Assembly (NCBI GenBank): GCA_032622095.1
Contig: CP136069.1
Coordinates: 163,115,043-163,179,042 of the forward strand
Origin: Siphonodentalium dalli
Lineage: Eukaryota; Mollusca; Scaphopoda; Gadilida; Siphonodentaliidae
Direction: 5' to 3'
Length of the DNA stretch: 64,000 nt
Each line of letters starts with the position of its first letter. The first letter of the stretch is position 1. The notes under the pieces were generated by a model. It did no database searches and was not told the origin of the DNA. It saw only the letters and a program-made list of their open reading frames with translations. Both the position numbers and the translations under genes were made by a program. Shown here in pieces: positions 24,801 through 36,780 of this stretch.

Positions 24801-25176
24801 GTTTTGTTTAGGAAACTTCGCGGTGCCCAGAGGCTCTTTGGTCAATTCCACAAATCGGCCTAAAGTGGAAAAAATAAAAAATCAAAGCGGTTGAAATGTC
24901 ACAGAAAGCTTGCCCAGTATGCGGAGCTGCAGCAGCACCGTTATACCGCGACTAGTGTTCAATTACTAGCCTTAATGGATGAGAGCGGCATTGTCATAAC
25001 GGTCACTCTTAGCCTTTATACAGCAATATTCGGATATCATCAGGTCTATATTGGACGACATTCCACAGTATACTACTAGGGTGTCAGTAGGATATCATAT
25101 CACATCTAGCTGTCGTGAATCGCTACTCAACCCCAATAGTCAAATTAACGAACTGTACGTTCTTTCATCCACCATT
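21880..25176. other. Start of the 21.6-kb intron, no gene seen
   Basis: Short partial repeats of 'ccatataaaggtgaatg' lie at 22030-22140. A small stem, 'acttccatgg...ccatgcaaggaagt', lies near 24131-24163. A C-run is at 23575-23584. 'cagacggtgaatttagtgat' near 22393 resembles 'tagatggtgaatttggtgat' near 21428, suggesting an old repeat. No CCP- or HYR-like exon with usable splice sites was found. Confidence 0.4.
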
Positions 25177-25200
25177 AGATAGATAGATAGATAGATAGTT
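25177..25200 (+). repeat. TAGA/GATA microsatellite
   Basis: Uninterrupted tetranucleotide repeat (tagatagatagatagatag), about six units. Confidence 0.9.
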
Positions 25201-25529
25201 TATTGGATAAAGCATGTACATATACAATAGGATTTATAAAAATAATATTAGAAAATTCAATGCACATACAGAATCCGGGCGGTGGTGTGACCTAATGGCC
25301 GTCTTCCCAGCATCGCCCAGGCAAAAGAAAATTAACGACATGTTTTATCTCTGTTCAACAGTTCTCATCGACACATACATATTAGCATCTACTTGTATAC
25401 TTGTATTGAATACTAAATACTTCATTTCTCGACAATACATTAAAATAATGTAGTACTTTGTAGTAGTATAATGGTAATGTATATCAAATATACATAGAAT
25501 GTGAATGTGACAAATCGATATGCACGTAA

Positions 25530-27400
25530 GGGGGTGTTTATACATTACCCGGCGAAGATCGCATTCGCTTTAGCCGGCAGCGATAACAATAGAGTGTTTA
25601 TACTTCGCCCGATAAGAATTACGGCTATCCGGATACTCAGCTATACGGTTTTCAACTTTTGGATAAAATGATTTAGTACAAGCACCTGATTGTCGTATGG
25701 ATTCTAATTCGCTCTGCGGTTAAGTTAGATGTTTATCTGGGGTCATGCCGTCATGGGTGATTTCCTTTCAACAATTAACTCGAACAATATTATTGTGCAA
25801 TCGCTGATTGACCAGCCCGCTTTTCACCTGTGTATATATGGGTAAGTGTGCCAGTTTGATTGTCACACACCTTGGTTATAAGCTATTATTATAAATACTA
25901 CCTGATGATGGTACACTTACTCTGCATGTGCATGGTACATAAATTTTGTTGCGCATTCGAGGGAATTAAATGTGCGTGTTCATGTACATGTATGTTCATC
26001 TATATATGTATATATATGGAAGAAATGGGATGGCACGTTTCAATGGATTCAAACTTAATGGACAATTAGTTCAATACTCTAAATATGAGTGCGCCGTGGA
26101 CATATATACACAGGGACGGGTCCAGATGGCCTGATTTGAAGGTGTGGGACTGTTCATCTTTGGAATTTCCAACTGCACCAAACCTTGAATCTCACCAAAC
26201 TCACAAGTTCGCGTAAATCCATGTACGCACCACGTTGGGCTTTAATCTAACTTTCCACTCACAGTAATCCTCGAGGCGCCCCCGTATTGAGCAATTTCCT
26301 TTAAATCTGAACCTGTGTCTAAACCTGGAAATTGCCCAATCCTAACATGTTTAGTGATCTGACGTAAAGCAACTTGAACTCCGATTTGATTCAGTTAAAT
26401 TAGATAGCTGTTTAACTGACAACGGGGGCGGGAACAAGACATAGTATTATTGACCGACCATGGTTATGACCAGGTGTGAGAACATTTTTAAAACTGAACC
26501 CTGAAAATTACAAAATCCTAGCATCCAGACTTGCCTTAAGATTTCCAATTGTACATTTTCCAAACTTGACACACCTCTAAGGTTGGATCATTTCCAACTG
26601 TTGGCCATTTCAGTCCAATAATTTGGCAAAAATAATAAGCAAATGTTGGTCTAAAAAAATCACCACTAATAAATTTAGGAAAATCAAACTACGAGAACAA
26701 TTTCAACATATTGTTGATGGCAAATTTCCAACTAATGTCGTGTCATGTATGAAATTTCTAGCTTTGGAATATTTTTATTTAAGTTCGGATGAAATACCCC
26801 ATCGCCACGGCCCTGTATACATGGACATGATGAACGCCCAAGTAAAATGAAAAACATATTTTATTGTATAATTTGCAAACGGAAAATGTGTCACAATTGA
26901 TTCGCGTTGTTGAAACTGATATATAAAATATATAATATAAAATCCAATCCGAATAATTATACACCAATTTGTGGATGTATGCGACGAAAAGATCTCAAAA
27001 CTGACAATGACCATTCTTTTTGTGCGACACTCACTTCACAGCTTGTCTATGAACTCAAACAAACCTTTAACAATGTTGTTTAAATATCTTTAAAATTACC
27101 AATAGCAATACCTGAAAGTTTGAGTTGGATATTAATAATTTCGACATTTCCATTTATAAAAAATTTCACTTCACTATACTGCCCAACCATACCTCTAGCA
27201 GGAAGCGGCTGGATGTTTACAGCTGTACAGCAATATCATATTGCAGTTCAGAACTAAAATGAAAACTATTAACAAGCAAAGGAGACACATGGATATATGC
27301 GTATCTTCGCCGGCGATGTATAAACGCTATGCAGTAACCTTCGCCGGATAACGCGTTCGCCGGTAAGATCGATAGCCGGATATGTGTAAACATCACCTAA
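25530..27400. mobile_element. Possible DNA element with GTTTATAC/CCGGCGAA subterminal repeats
   Basis: The left side (25530-25645) has 'ggtgtttatacattacccgg', 'cggcgaagatcgcattcgc' and repeated 'tgtttatac'. The right side (27296-27400) has, on the opposite strand, 'gatgtttacacatatccgg' and 'accggcgaacgcg'. Inverted subterminal repeats at both ends of a 1.9-kb block are typical of hAT-like elements. No transposase is seen. The internal frame 26623-26850 has no recognised domain. A diverged repeat shared with 7860 lies at 26120-26240. Confidence 0.35.
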
Positions 27401-27433
27401 GAAGGGTTTATACCGTAGGTAATACCTTGTTAC

Positions 27434-28488
27434 TTATTGGTTCGTACAGTCAGGGCAATATCGATTTTCGCAAATAACTTTACTTTTATAGTTTTCAATA
27501 TAACTATCTACTATAAGTCGTTTAAATGTAAATCTTGGGATGGAGGTTTTCATTGTGAGAGGTAATGAGTTCCAGGCATTTGGGATTTGGTGAAGTGGCA
27601 ATCGCTCAGTATATTTTATCCTGGGTGTCTTATGTGCAAGGTTGTTTATTTGGCGGGAAGCCCTACCAGTCTGCGGTGTATTTTCCAAAAGATTATTCAA
27701 TGAATGTGGTAAGAGTCCGTTTTTCCAATCATATGCAGTAAGGGATGATTTCAATGAATGGAGATTACTAATTTTCAATATTTTACTTTGTTTAAATAAA
27801 GGTTCTGTATGAGAATTATATTTTGCATTATTTATCAGTCTAATGGCTCTTTTTTGTAGTTTAAAAAGTTTCTAAATACCTGTTGAAACACCCCAAATTT
27901 CAATGCCATATGATAGTTTACTATGTATGAGAGAGTCATATATGCGATTTAATGCATTTCTTGGAAGAAAACGTTTTGCCCTATTTAGGCAATGTATAGT
28001 TTTGGATATTTTTTTATGGAGATAATCAATATGGTACTTGAATTCCAGGTTTTCATCTAAGTGAATACCGAGAAATTTAAAGGATGGATCGCCCACTAAT
28101 GCGCTTACAGGTTGAATACATTGCTCATCCAATTTAAGTTTATTACGAATAAGGTAGCTTCGGTCAGGATTGGCATTAAACACCATGTATTTCGATTTAG
28201 ATGCATTTAGAACAAGTTTATTGGCAGCACACCATAGAAATATGTTGTGCAATTCAATATTTGCGTCATGGAAGAGTTTCGCAATGTCAGGACTGGACGC
28301 ATATGCAGTTGTGTGTCATCTGCAAAAGACAGCATGTTAAATTTTGTGGAGTTAAAACTACTAAAAGATACTGAATCCGAAACCGAACATTTTTTCACCA
28401 AACAAAAATGCGAAATACCATATTTATAGTCCATTAATATGCTTACACCATTTTGCTTAAGATTATGCGCAGGGATTCGGCGTCCTGT
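27434..28488 (-). pseudogene. Non-LTR retrotransposon (LINE) RT C-terminal part, broken
   Basis: On the minus strand the RT catalytic motif NMLSFADDTQLHM lies at about 28325-28345. A frame change near 28245 leads to NIFLWCAANKLVLN, then FKFLGIHLDENLEFKYHI, LPRNALNRIYDSLIHS and LSYGIEIWGV. These are the thumb and post-RT motifs shared by Jockey/CR1-type LINEs. A TAG near 27873 interrupts the frame, which then continues QKRAIRLINNAKYNSHTEP and ends near 27434 with CENRYCPDC, a cysteine-rich tail. So there is one frameshift and one nonsense codon. Sequence upstream of the FADD motif does not look like RT, so the fragment is truncated or rearranged. It abuts the foldback element at 28489. Clade assignment is uncertain. 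Confidence 0.85.
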
Positions 28489-30239
28489 TAGTTGGGGAGC
28501 CCGCATATGTTTTATTTACACTTTTGCGTACAAAAGGTTTGACCCCCTAAAGTTGGTACCAATAATGGAACATTCTGAAAAACCGATTTCTTAAGTTGCG
28601 CATCCCTGGGGTTTAGGGGCCGCTGAACCCCAAAAAGTGCCAAAAATCACTTCTATTTACACTTCCGCGTACATCGATGAATTTTGGATTCATGATTCTC
28701 CTAAGTGTACTGATTAAGAAAACACAACTTAAGAAAGGGATTTTCCTGGGGTTTTCAGATAAGAAAGGGGGTCCCATGCTGAACCCCAAAACGTGATTTT
28801 TCACTTTTGTTTACACTTTCGCGTACAATCGTAATTTTTGGTCTCAAAGTACTTTGATATATACTAATTATAAAAACACAACTTAAGAAGCAACTTTTCC
28901 TGGGGTTTTAAGATAAGAAGGGGGTCGTCGGGCACCCCTCAAAACGTAAAAAAAATCACTTTTCTTTACATGATTGCATTCGTCCAACGTGCGTGTATGT
29001 GCGTACACCCCTGGAACATTGCACTATTACAACCAATACATCCCTAAATCGATACGATCAACTTAAGAAATATATATATATATTCGTGAAGCTAAGACAT
29101 AATGACACCTTTTTGGGCCAAAATTGAAACTCACCATCAAAGATAGCCACCAAAATGGCCGCCGGAAGTTGAAAATATGACATTTTTTCACAAATATCTT
29201 CTAGATCAATTCATGCTCTTTGGAACTGGTTGAGTAATGCAACTTTATTTTGTGTTTTGTATATTAACTGATCATTGGAGCAATTATTGGGGTCCTAACC
29301 CCTTTCCGATCCCTCAAAAATTCGATTGTGCAGAATGCGGTATAAAATTTCACAAAAAATCACAATTGGGATTCTAGTCATATTTCAACAAGAAATGAAC
29401 AGAACATTGTAATGTAAGTGAGGCATATCATTACCTATGAATATTCCAAATCACTGGAACCAAAATTCTTACTTTGGCTCAAAATGGCTGCCAATATGGC
29501 CGCCAACATATGGAAAATGGTAAATATTACAACAGCGTGTCCTGCAATCGCTTACAAGTTGTGTTGATGTATAAAATTGGCTATTCTGCATTCTATACAT
29601 TGAATAATAACATGTCTGATGCACCATGGTTAATTGTTACTATTTTCACCACTGACATCGTCAAAAATATTGGACTGTTCTCTCACAAACTTGACATAAA
29701 TATTGGCAAAAATTCAGTTTTCAGGTTTGGACCATTTTTTCAGGTGAAATATAACTATCTTTGGATTGAAAGGTGTTTATTGTTTTGTTCTATCTTAAAT
29801 GTGTCACACTACGGTGTTTATAGACCAAATTGCTCAAGATGGCTTCCAAAATGGCAACCAAATTTGTAAAATGCTAATTTTTTACATATATCCCGAACAG
29901 TCTCTGCATTATCCGAAAAGGTAGCAAATTGTGACTCAATTGGTTATTGCACGTGTTAGTTAATTAACTGACAACTACATGTTATATTCCCAGTTGTCCC
30001 AGTTCCGTATGGGGCATGACAAATTCATTTTAAAGTATGTAATTTTGGCGAGAACCTCTTTTGTGATTTTGGCCATATTTATTGAAAGGAAATGGGCAGA
30101 ACTTTGAGACAGAACTGAGATGGACCATAATCTTTGGCTATTCTGGTCCATTATGATAAACAAAATGTCAACAGGATACAGTGTGGATGCCAAGATCGTA
30201 GCCAGGGAGTTACTCTGTGATCATATGTGAGGTGAATAG

Positions 30240-31885
30240 GTATACAGTGAGTTATTGTATGTCATGACTGATGTGAGTAGGTATGCATTGAGTGACTATA
30301 TGGTTATGAGTGGGTTGTCCATGGTAAGATGCATCTAGGTATACAGGGAGAGGTCGAGGTCAGGTGTGGGGTGAATCGGTATGCATGTAGTGACTGTATG
30401 GTGTATGCTTGTGTATATCCAAAACGGGTGCACCCGGTGTGCCTGTATGGTCACTGGTGTGGTGTATGGATATAGCTACATGGTCATCTATATGTTGATT
30501 ATGTATATATGGAGTGACTGTAAGGTCATGGGTGGGATGTACATGTGTTGTCTGTATGATCATGGGTGTGTGTGTGGATAAATAGGTAATGATTTTATGG
30601 TTACGGGTAATGTGTATAGGTATACATGGAATGACTGTACGGTCATGCTTGAATATGAATACCTGGAGTAAGCTGGGTGGACATTATCGAGCGTGTGGGT
30701 ACATAGGGAGTGTCCTTGTGGTAACGGGTGGTATGTATATTTATATATCTCGTGGATGTATTATCATTGGTGGGTGTATTGGGCTTAGCTGTATTATCAC
30801 GGATGGCGTGTGTGATTATACAGTGAATGGCTGAATTGTCATGTGTGAGGTGTATATGCATTATTATGCAAGTATGGATTATTTGAGTGGTCGTATATGC
30901 GGGTTTTTTGTATATCTGGAAGGGCTGAATGGCCATTAGTGAGGTTTACATGTATACCTGGAGTGAATCTATGGTCTAGGGTGGGCTGCATATGTATATC
31001 GAGTGGTTATATGACTATGTGTGTCGAATAGGTATACAGGTAGTGATTGTATGGTTACTGGTGATATGAGTACATGTAGGTATACAAGCAGTGACTGTAT
31101 GATCATAAATGTAATGAACATCTATACAGGGGGTGACAGGCGTATGAGTATACATGTACCTGGTGTTCCTGTTTGGTGACTCGTGTCGGTATCATCATGT
31201 GTAGGTTATACCAGTACACACACGTGTTGCTTTATTGTCATGGGCGAGGGATATGTGTATATAGCGAGTGACTATATGGCCATGGATGAGGTGTATATGC
31301 ATACATGGAGTGACTATACTGACATGGCTGGGTGTATTAGCATATCTTGAGTGGCTATTCGGCTATGGTGTGACAAATAGGGATACGGGGATTGACATGG
31401 CCAATGTTGAGGTGAATATGTATACAAGGATTGACCATGATCGTGTATGAATGTTTTGAATAGGTACACACGGGGTGACTATATGGCCATAGGTCAGGTG
31501 AAGGAGTATACCAGGTAACATGGGTGAGGGTATGTGTATGAAGCGAGTGGCTATATGGCCATTGGTGATGCGCATATGTATACCGGAGTGACTTTATGGT
31601 CATTGTTTTGGTGCTGATGTATATATTGATTGACTATTTGACCATGCGTTTGGAGAATAGGTATACAGGGGATGACCTTATGGCCAATGTGAGATGAATG
31701 TGTATACAAGGAGTGACTATATGGTTATGGGTCATGTTTAGGAGTATACCCGGTGTGCCTGTATTGTGACGCGTGGCTGTATGATCATCCGTGAGCATGG
31801 GTCAGGTGTACATGTATACAGTGGGTCACTATATTGTTATGTCTGTGGTGTTTATGTATATATGTAATGACTGTGTGATAATGGG
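30240..31885 (+). repeat. Minisatellite in left arm of foldback copy 1
   Basis: Degenerate units of about 50-60 bp with the phrases 'ggagtgactatatggccatg' and 'gaggtgtatatgtatacagg'. The reverse complement fills about 31970-32560 in the right arm. Open frames here are repeat artefacts rich in H, T, Y and I. Confidence 0.8.
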
Positions 31886-31970
31886 TGGCTATCGCTTTCC
31901 ACGATATGACATGACCTCTCTATTGATTAACATATCCTTGAGTTATTGTGGAAAGAGATAGCCACCCAAG
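31886..31970. repeat. Central stem-loop of foldback copy 1
   Basis: GGGTGGCTATCGCTTTCCA on the left pairs with TGGAAAGAGATAGCCACCC on the right, around a ~48-nt unique loop with 'tgacatgacctctctattga'. Loop and stem are conserved in foldback copy 2 at about 41469-41600, where the left stem is displaced by ~50 bp. Confidence 0.8.
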
Positions 31971-32921
31971 GTACACATGTACAACCCACCCATTACCACA
32001 GTCACTCCATGTGTACATAAACACCACACAAATGACAACATAGTCACCCACTTTATACACGTACATCTACTAGTATACCTGATCATACAGCCATACTTGG
32101 TTATACCCGTACATACCACAAATGACGATACAGCCACGAGTCACCATGCATGGACACCAGGTATACACCTACACCCGACACATGACCATATAGTCACTCT
32201 ACATATTCACTACATTCACGATCATACAGTCACTCATTGTATACATATTCACCTCACCATGGACCATACAGCCACTACATGTATACATATTCGCCATACC
32301 ATGACCATAGAGTCAATCCAGGTATACATATGCACATCACCAATGGTGGGCCCTTCCAGATCTACCAATATCCGCACATACGACCACTCATAAGTTCCAT
32401 ACTTGCCATACTCATACACGCCATCCATGTTAATAAATCTACTCCCCATACACCACCAATGATAACACATCCACAACATACATAAATATACGTCCCACCG
32501 TTACCAACAGGGCACTCCCTATATACCCACACATCATTCATGACCATACAATAACTCCCTGTATTATATAATATTTACACACTAAGTGTTGTCATCACTA
32601 AATCCAGCATTCTGATTGGTCGGCTCCCACGTGGCTAGTTGCAGTTATTTCTCGGTGAATGCGCTACGCCTCATAACACCAAGCTAATAACACCATCGAT
32701 ACGTCATTAGGTTTGGAAAGACGAAGGCGTAATGTTTTGGGCGCATTTGGACTCGCGCAGGATTGACTTAATACATCATCGGGTTTCAATATGAAGAGAA
32801 ATTGTTCCTATTAACTTTTGGCAAGGGTGCTATTGGGTATTTTGGGCTGATCTTGTCGCGATACACTTTTCGATTTAAATATATTTACAAAAGTGTTTCT
32901 TCGCTAAATGTATATAAATAT

Positions 32922-33077
32922 AAGGATTAACTGTCATGTGGACTATTTTTATGGAGATGTAACGGTGAGGTAAGTGGTCATAACTTGTATGTAAAACCCT
33001 TCGGGTTTTACACAAGTTATGTCCACTTACCTCACCGTTACATCTCCATAAAACAGTCCACATGACAGTTAATCCTT
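32922..33077. repeat. 156-bp near-perfect hairpin in the right foldback arm
   Basis: The left arm starts AAGGATTAACTGTCATGTGG. The right arm ends CCACATGACAGTTAATCCTT. The apex is AAAACCCTTCGGGTTTT, a TTCG-type loop. Left and right differ at only a few positions. It has no counterpart in the left foldback arm, so with the flanking 32570-32920 segment it looks like a later insertion. Confidence 0.85.
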
Positions 33078-34979
33078 CTTTACCTATTATCCTCATCTAT
33101 GATCATAGAGTAACTCCCTGGCTGCCATATTGGCTTCCACTCTGTATCCAGTTGATAAATGTTTATCATAATGAGCCAGAATACCCACATATCATGGTTC
33201 ATCTCAGTTCCGCCTCAAAGTTCTGCCCATTTCCTTTCAATAATATGGCCATAATCACAAAAGAGGTTCTCCGCAAAATACCATACTGCAACTTTAAAAT
33301 GAATTTGTCATGCCCCATACGGAACTGGGACAAACATAATAGAACGTAGTTGTCAATTAATTACATTGTAACTAACACGTACAATAACCAAGTGAGTAAC
33401 AATTTGCCACCTTTTTCGTATAACGCAGAGAATAATGTTCGGGATATGTTAACTTTTAACTTTTTACAAATTTGGTTGCCAGTTTGGAAGCCATCTTGAG
33501 CAATTTAGTCTATAAACACCGTAGTGTGACACATTTAAGATAGACCAAAACAATAAACACCTTTCAATCCAAAGATAGTTACATTTTACTTGAACAAATG
33601 GTCGAACCCTGAAAAGTTAATTTTCGCCGATATATATGTCAAGTTTGTGAGATAAAAATCCAATATTTATGGTGATGTCAGTGGTGACAATAGTAAAAAT
33701 GATCCATGGTGCATCAGACATGTTAGTATGCAATGTATAGAAAACAGATTAGCCAATTGTGTACATCAACCACAACTTGTAGGACACCCTGGGGCAATAT
33801 TTACCTTTTTCCATATTTTGGCGGCCATTTTCGCAGCCATTTTGAGCCAAGGTAAGATTTATGGTTCCAGAGATTTGGAATATTCATAGGTAATGATATG
33901 CCTCACTTACATTACAATGTTCTTTTCATTTCTTGTTGAAATATGACTAGAATCTCAATTGTGATTTTTTTTAAATTAAATTGTATTGCGTTCTATAAAA
34001 TAGAATTTTTGTGTGATCGGAAGTGGTTAGGACCCCAATAATTGCTTATTTAATTTCTCCAATGATCAGTTAATATAGAAAACACAAAATAAAGTTGCAT
34101 TACTCAACCAGTTCCAAACAGCATGAATTGATCTAGAAGATATTTGTGAAAAAATGTCATATTTTCAACTTCCGGCGGCCATTTTGGCGGCCATCTTGAA
34201 TGGTGAGTTTCAAATTTGGCCAAAAAAAGTGTCATTATGTCTTAGCTTCACGAAAATATATACATTTGTATACATTTTACAAGATTTTCCCGCTATAATT
34301 TTCATAAAACTGGCTCACTTATAGTTCTAGAAAATGGATCGGGTTGTGGGGGGGGGGTTACAAGTGTCGTTCTTATCAGAAAACGACATGAATATATATT
34401 TCTTAAGTTGATCGTATCGATTTAGGGATGTATTGGTTGTAATAGTGCAACGTTCCAGGGGTGTGCGCACCTACACGCACGTTGGACGAATGCAATCATG
34501 TAAATAAAAGTGATTTTTTACGTTTTGAGGGGTGACCCGATGACACCCTTCTTATCTTAAAACCCCAGGAAAAGTTGCTTCTTAAGTTGTGTTTTTATAA
34601 TTAGTATATATCAAAGTACTTTGAGACCAAAAATTATGGATGTACGCGAAAGTGTAAAAAAAAGTGAAAAATCACGTTTTGGGGTTCAGCATGGGACCCC
34701 CTTTCTTATCTGAAAACCCCAGGAAAATCCCTTTCTTAAGTTGTGTTTTCTTAATCAGTACACTTAGGAGTATCATCAAACCAAAATTCATCGATGTACG
34801 CAGAAGTGTAAATAGCAGTGATTTTTGGCACTTTTTGGGGTTCAGCGGCCCCTAAACCCCAGGAATGCGCAACTTAAGAAATCGGTTTTTCAGAATGTTC
34901 CATTACTGGTACCAACTTTAGGGGGTCAAACCTTTTGTACGCAAAAGTGTAAATAGAACATATGCGGGCTCCCTAACTA

Positions 34980-35180
34980 TGTGGGAGTGGTGGTAATTAG
35001 CCTTAAAATGTATCCCTACCTAATCTATACCGAACGCTTTCTGGGGGTCAACGGTGGCTCACTTGGTTGGGAACATTATGCGTTAGACTATCAAAACCAC
35101 CAACGCTGGTTCGAAACATATGACATAAAGCTAAGCAATATATCTTATTTCGAAATGTCAATTCAAGGCTAACAGCAGAT
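34980..35180 (+). repeat. tRNA-derived SINE remnant
   Basis: A box A-like TGGCTCACTTGG at 35055-35066 and a box B-like GGTTCGAAA at 35108-35116 are spaced as in a tRNA gene. The acceptor and T stems do not pair well, so this is not a working tRNA but fits a decayed SINE head. It lies immediately right of the foldback element. Confidence 0.5.
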
Positions 35181-35687
35181 CCAGAAGCACCAGTTTACCT
35201 TCAAACGAAGAGGAACACACCTAGATATACGTACACACCTATATATACGTACACCAATTGTATGTATATACCATTTTCATGGAATCAGACCTCCAGTTAT
35301 CATTGAGATGATGTATGCACGTAGTTACAATGTCTGTTGCAGATTCATCTGATATAAAGTGAATACTGAAATAATAAAAGCCTTCCATGGAATTATTTGG
35401 GGACTCAATTGTGCTCGCTCTATTCCAGCTGAAGAACTGCCCATCGAAGAACGAAAAAGAAAGAAAAGAGGGTGGTTTGGGCGAAGGCGTCGGAGATCTG
35501 GGGGGTGCGGATCTTCTGGATGGTGGTTATGGAGACGACGAAATAGTTGTGAGTCAAGTTTAAAAGCGCATGATGTTTGATTCTCCGATTTTCACTATAT
35601 ATAGATCAATTACAATGTATTATACACATTTAGTACATTTTAATTGATGACGCATAAGAATACACGAGCGAAATTTTGAATACCCTG
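35181..35687. other. No gene supported
   Basis: Short repeats of 'ctatatatacgtacac' lie at 35225-35250. An Arg-rich open frame (35359-35580) has no recognised domain and no splice or promoter support. Confidence 0.4.
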
Positions 35688-36120
35688 AAGCGTAAATATG
35701 TGGGGCTAATACGAAACCTTGTATCTATAACAAAGGCATCGATGTGTATCCGTACAGGCAGACCCTATACAGCTAATAGCGCTAACCTTAACTAACTGAA
35801 GCGTAAGTATGTTGGGCTAACACGCAGCCTTGTATCTATAACAAAGGCATCGGTGTGTATCCGTACAGGCAGACCATATACAGCTAATACCGCTAACAGT
35901 AACTATAACTGAAGCGTAAATATGTTGGGCTAACACGCAGCATTGTATCTATTACAAAGGTATTCGGTATATATCCGTACGGGGCAGACCATATACAGCT
36001 AATAGCGCTAACATTAACTATAACTGAAGCGTAAATATGTTGTGCTAACACACAGCCTTGTATCTATAACAATGGCATCCGATGTGTATCCGTACAGGCA
36101 GACCATATACAGCTAATAGG
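35688..36120 (+). repeat. Four tandem ~112-bp repeats
   Basis: Units begin 'gaagcgtaaatatg' at about 35688, 35798, 35911 and 36025 (spacing 110-114). Each contains 'cttgtatctataacaaaggc' and 'cagaccatatacagctaata'. Few differences between units, so this is a young local array. Confidence 0.85.
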
Positions 36121-36271
36121 TTAATCGCCCATCTCGACCGCCATTTTGATATAACGTATTTGTCCCCGCAAGCAAGCATCGCACATCGATAAAGATAGAG
36201 ACGCTGGAGAAGCTTGTGGGGACAACATGTCATATCAAAATGTCGGCGCTTCCGGTCGAGATGGGCGATTC
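36121..36271. mobile_element. ~150-bp hairpin MITE
   Basis: The left end, ATCGCCCATCTCGACCG then GCCATTTTGATAT, is mirrored at the right end as ATATCAAAATGTCGG...CGGTCGAGATGGGCGAT. An inner pair, TTGTCCCCGCAAGC/GCTTGTGGGGACA, extends the stem. It sits exactly at the end of the ~112-bp tandem array. Confidence 0.75.
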
Positions 36272-36361
36272 ACTTATGGAATCAGGGAGCTAAATGTGCT
36301 CCAAAGTCTGGGAGCTAGTATACATAGGAATGCTACAGGTGAAGTAACTGAAGAATGGCCT

Positions 36362-36780
36362 TATATATGACTAGAATCCCATTGGTGATTTTTGTGAACT
36401 GTTATACGGCGTTCTGTATAATCGAACTGTAAATCGAACTCTCAGTCAGTTCCAAACAGCAGAAAATTATCAAAGATATTAGTAAAAAACGTAAACATTT
36501 CCACTTCCGGTCGCCATTTTGACGGCCATCTTGGACGGGGAGTTCCAATTTTGGCACAAAAAGGTGGCGTTATGTCTTAGCTTCACAAAAATGTATACAA
36601 GTGTATACATACATGTATGACAAGATCTATTCCAAGATGACACTATAATTGCATCAAACTGACTTAACGGAAAATGGCTGCCATCTTGGACGCCAAACTG
36701 ACTGAACGGAAAATGGCAGCCATCTTGGTCGCCATCTTGAATTACAATTTAGTTTTATATGATAAGATATTCTATTGTGA
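36362..36780 (-). repeat. Foldback-arm fragment
   Basis: Matches the right arm of the foldback family (same orientation as 33940-34300): 'atatgactagaatccc', 'cggtcgccattttgacggcc' and 'ttatgtcttagcttcac'. Two further 'gccatcttgg' motifs lie at about 36670-36740. No minisatellite or end sequence is attached. Confidence 0.65.

Larger units (their letters stand above)
28491..34977. mobile_element. 6.5-kb giant palindromic foldback element, copy 1
   Basis: The left end is GTTGGGGAGCCCGCATATGT. The right end is the reverse complement of GTTAGGGAGCCCGCATATGT. Each is flanked by TA (28489-28490 and 34978-34979). Moving inward, both arms hold (1) about four ~140-bp subrepeats with 'tttacactttcgcgtaca' and 'aagaaagggattttcctggg'; (2) about three ~350-bp modules, each with a paired GATGGCGGCC-type motif (29140, 29480, 29838; mirrored at 34180, 33825, 33480); and (3) up to ~1.7 kb of ~50-60-bp minisatellite. 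A stem-loop at about 31886-31970 is the centre. The outer arm sequences remain closely similar. No protein is encoded. Long inverted repeats with internal tandem repeats resemble Foldback (FB/Galileo-type) elements. A TA target would suggest a Tc1/mariner-type helper. Confidence 0.75.

Noticed and set aside
30360-32485. Many open frames rich in His, Thr, Tyr and Ile on both strands
   Set aside because: They follow the 50-60-bp minisatellite of the foldback arms. The period is not a stable codon multiple and frames overlap on both strands.
35048-35120. A functional tRNA gene
   Set aside because: Boxes A and B are recognisable, but acceptor, D and T stems do not pair, so it was kept only as a SINE remnant.
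35359-35580. Arg-rich 73-codon frame (RKRKKRGWFGRRRRR)
   Set aside because: Low-complexity purine-rich DNA. No domain, no splice context and no second copy.
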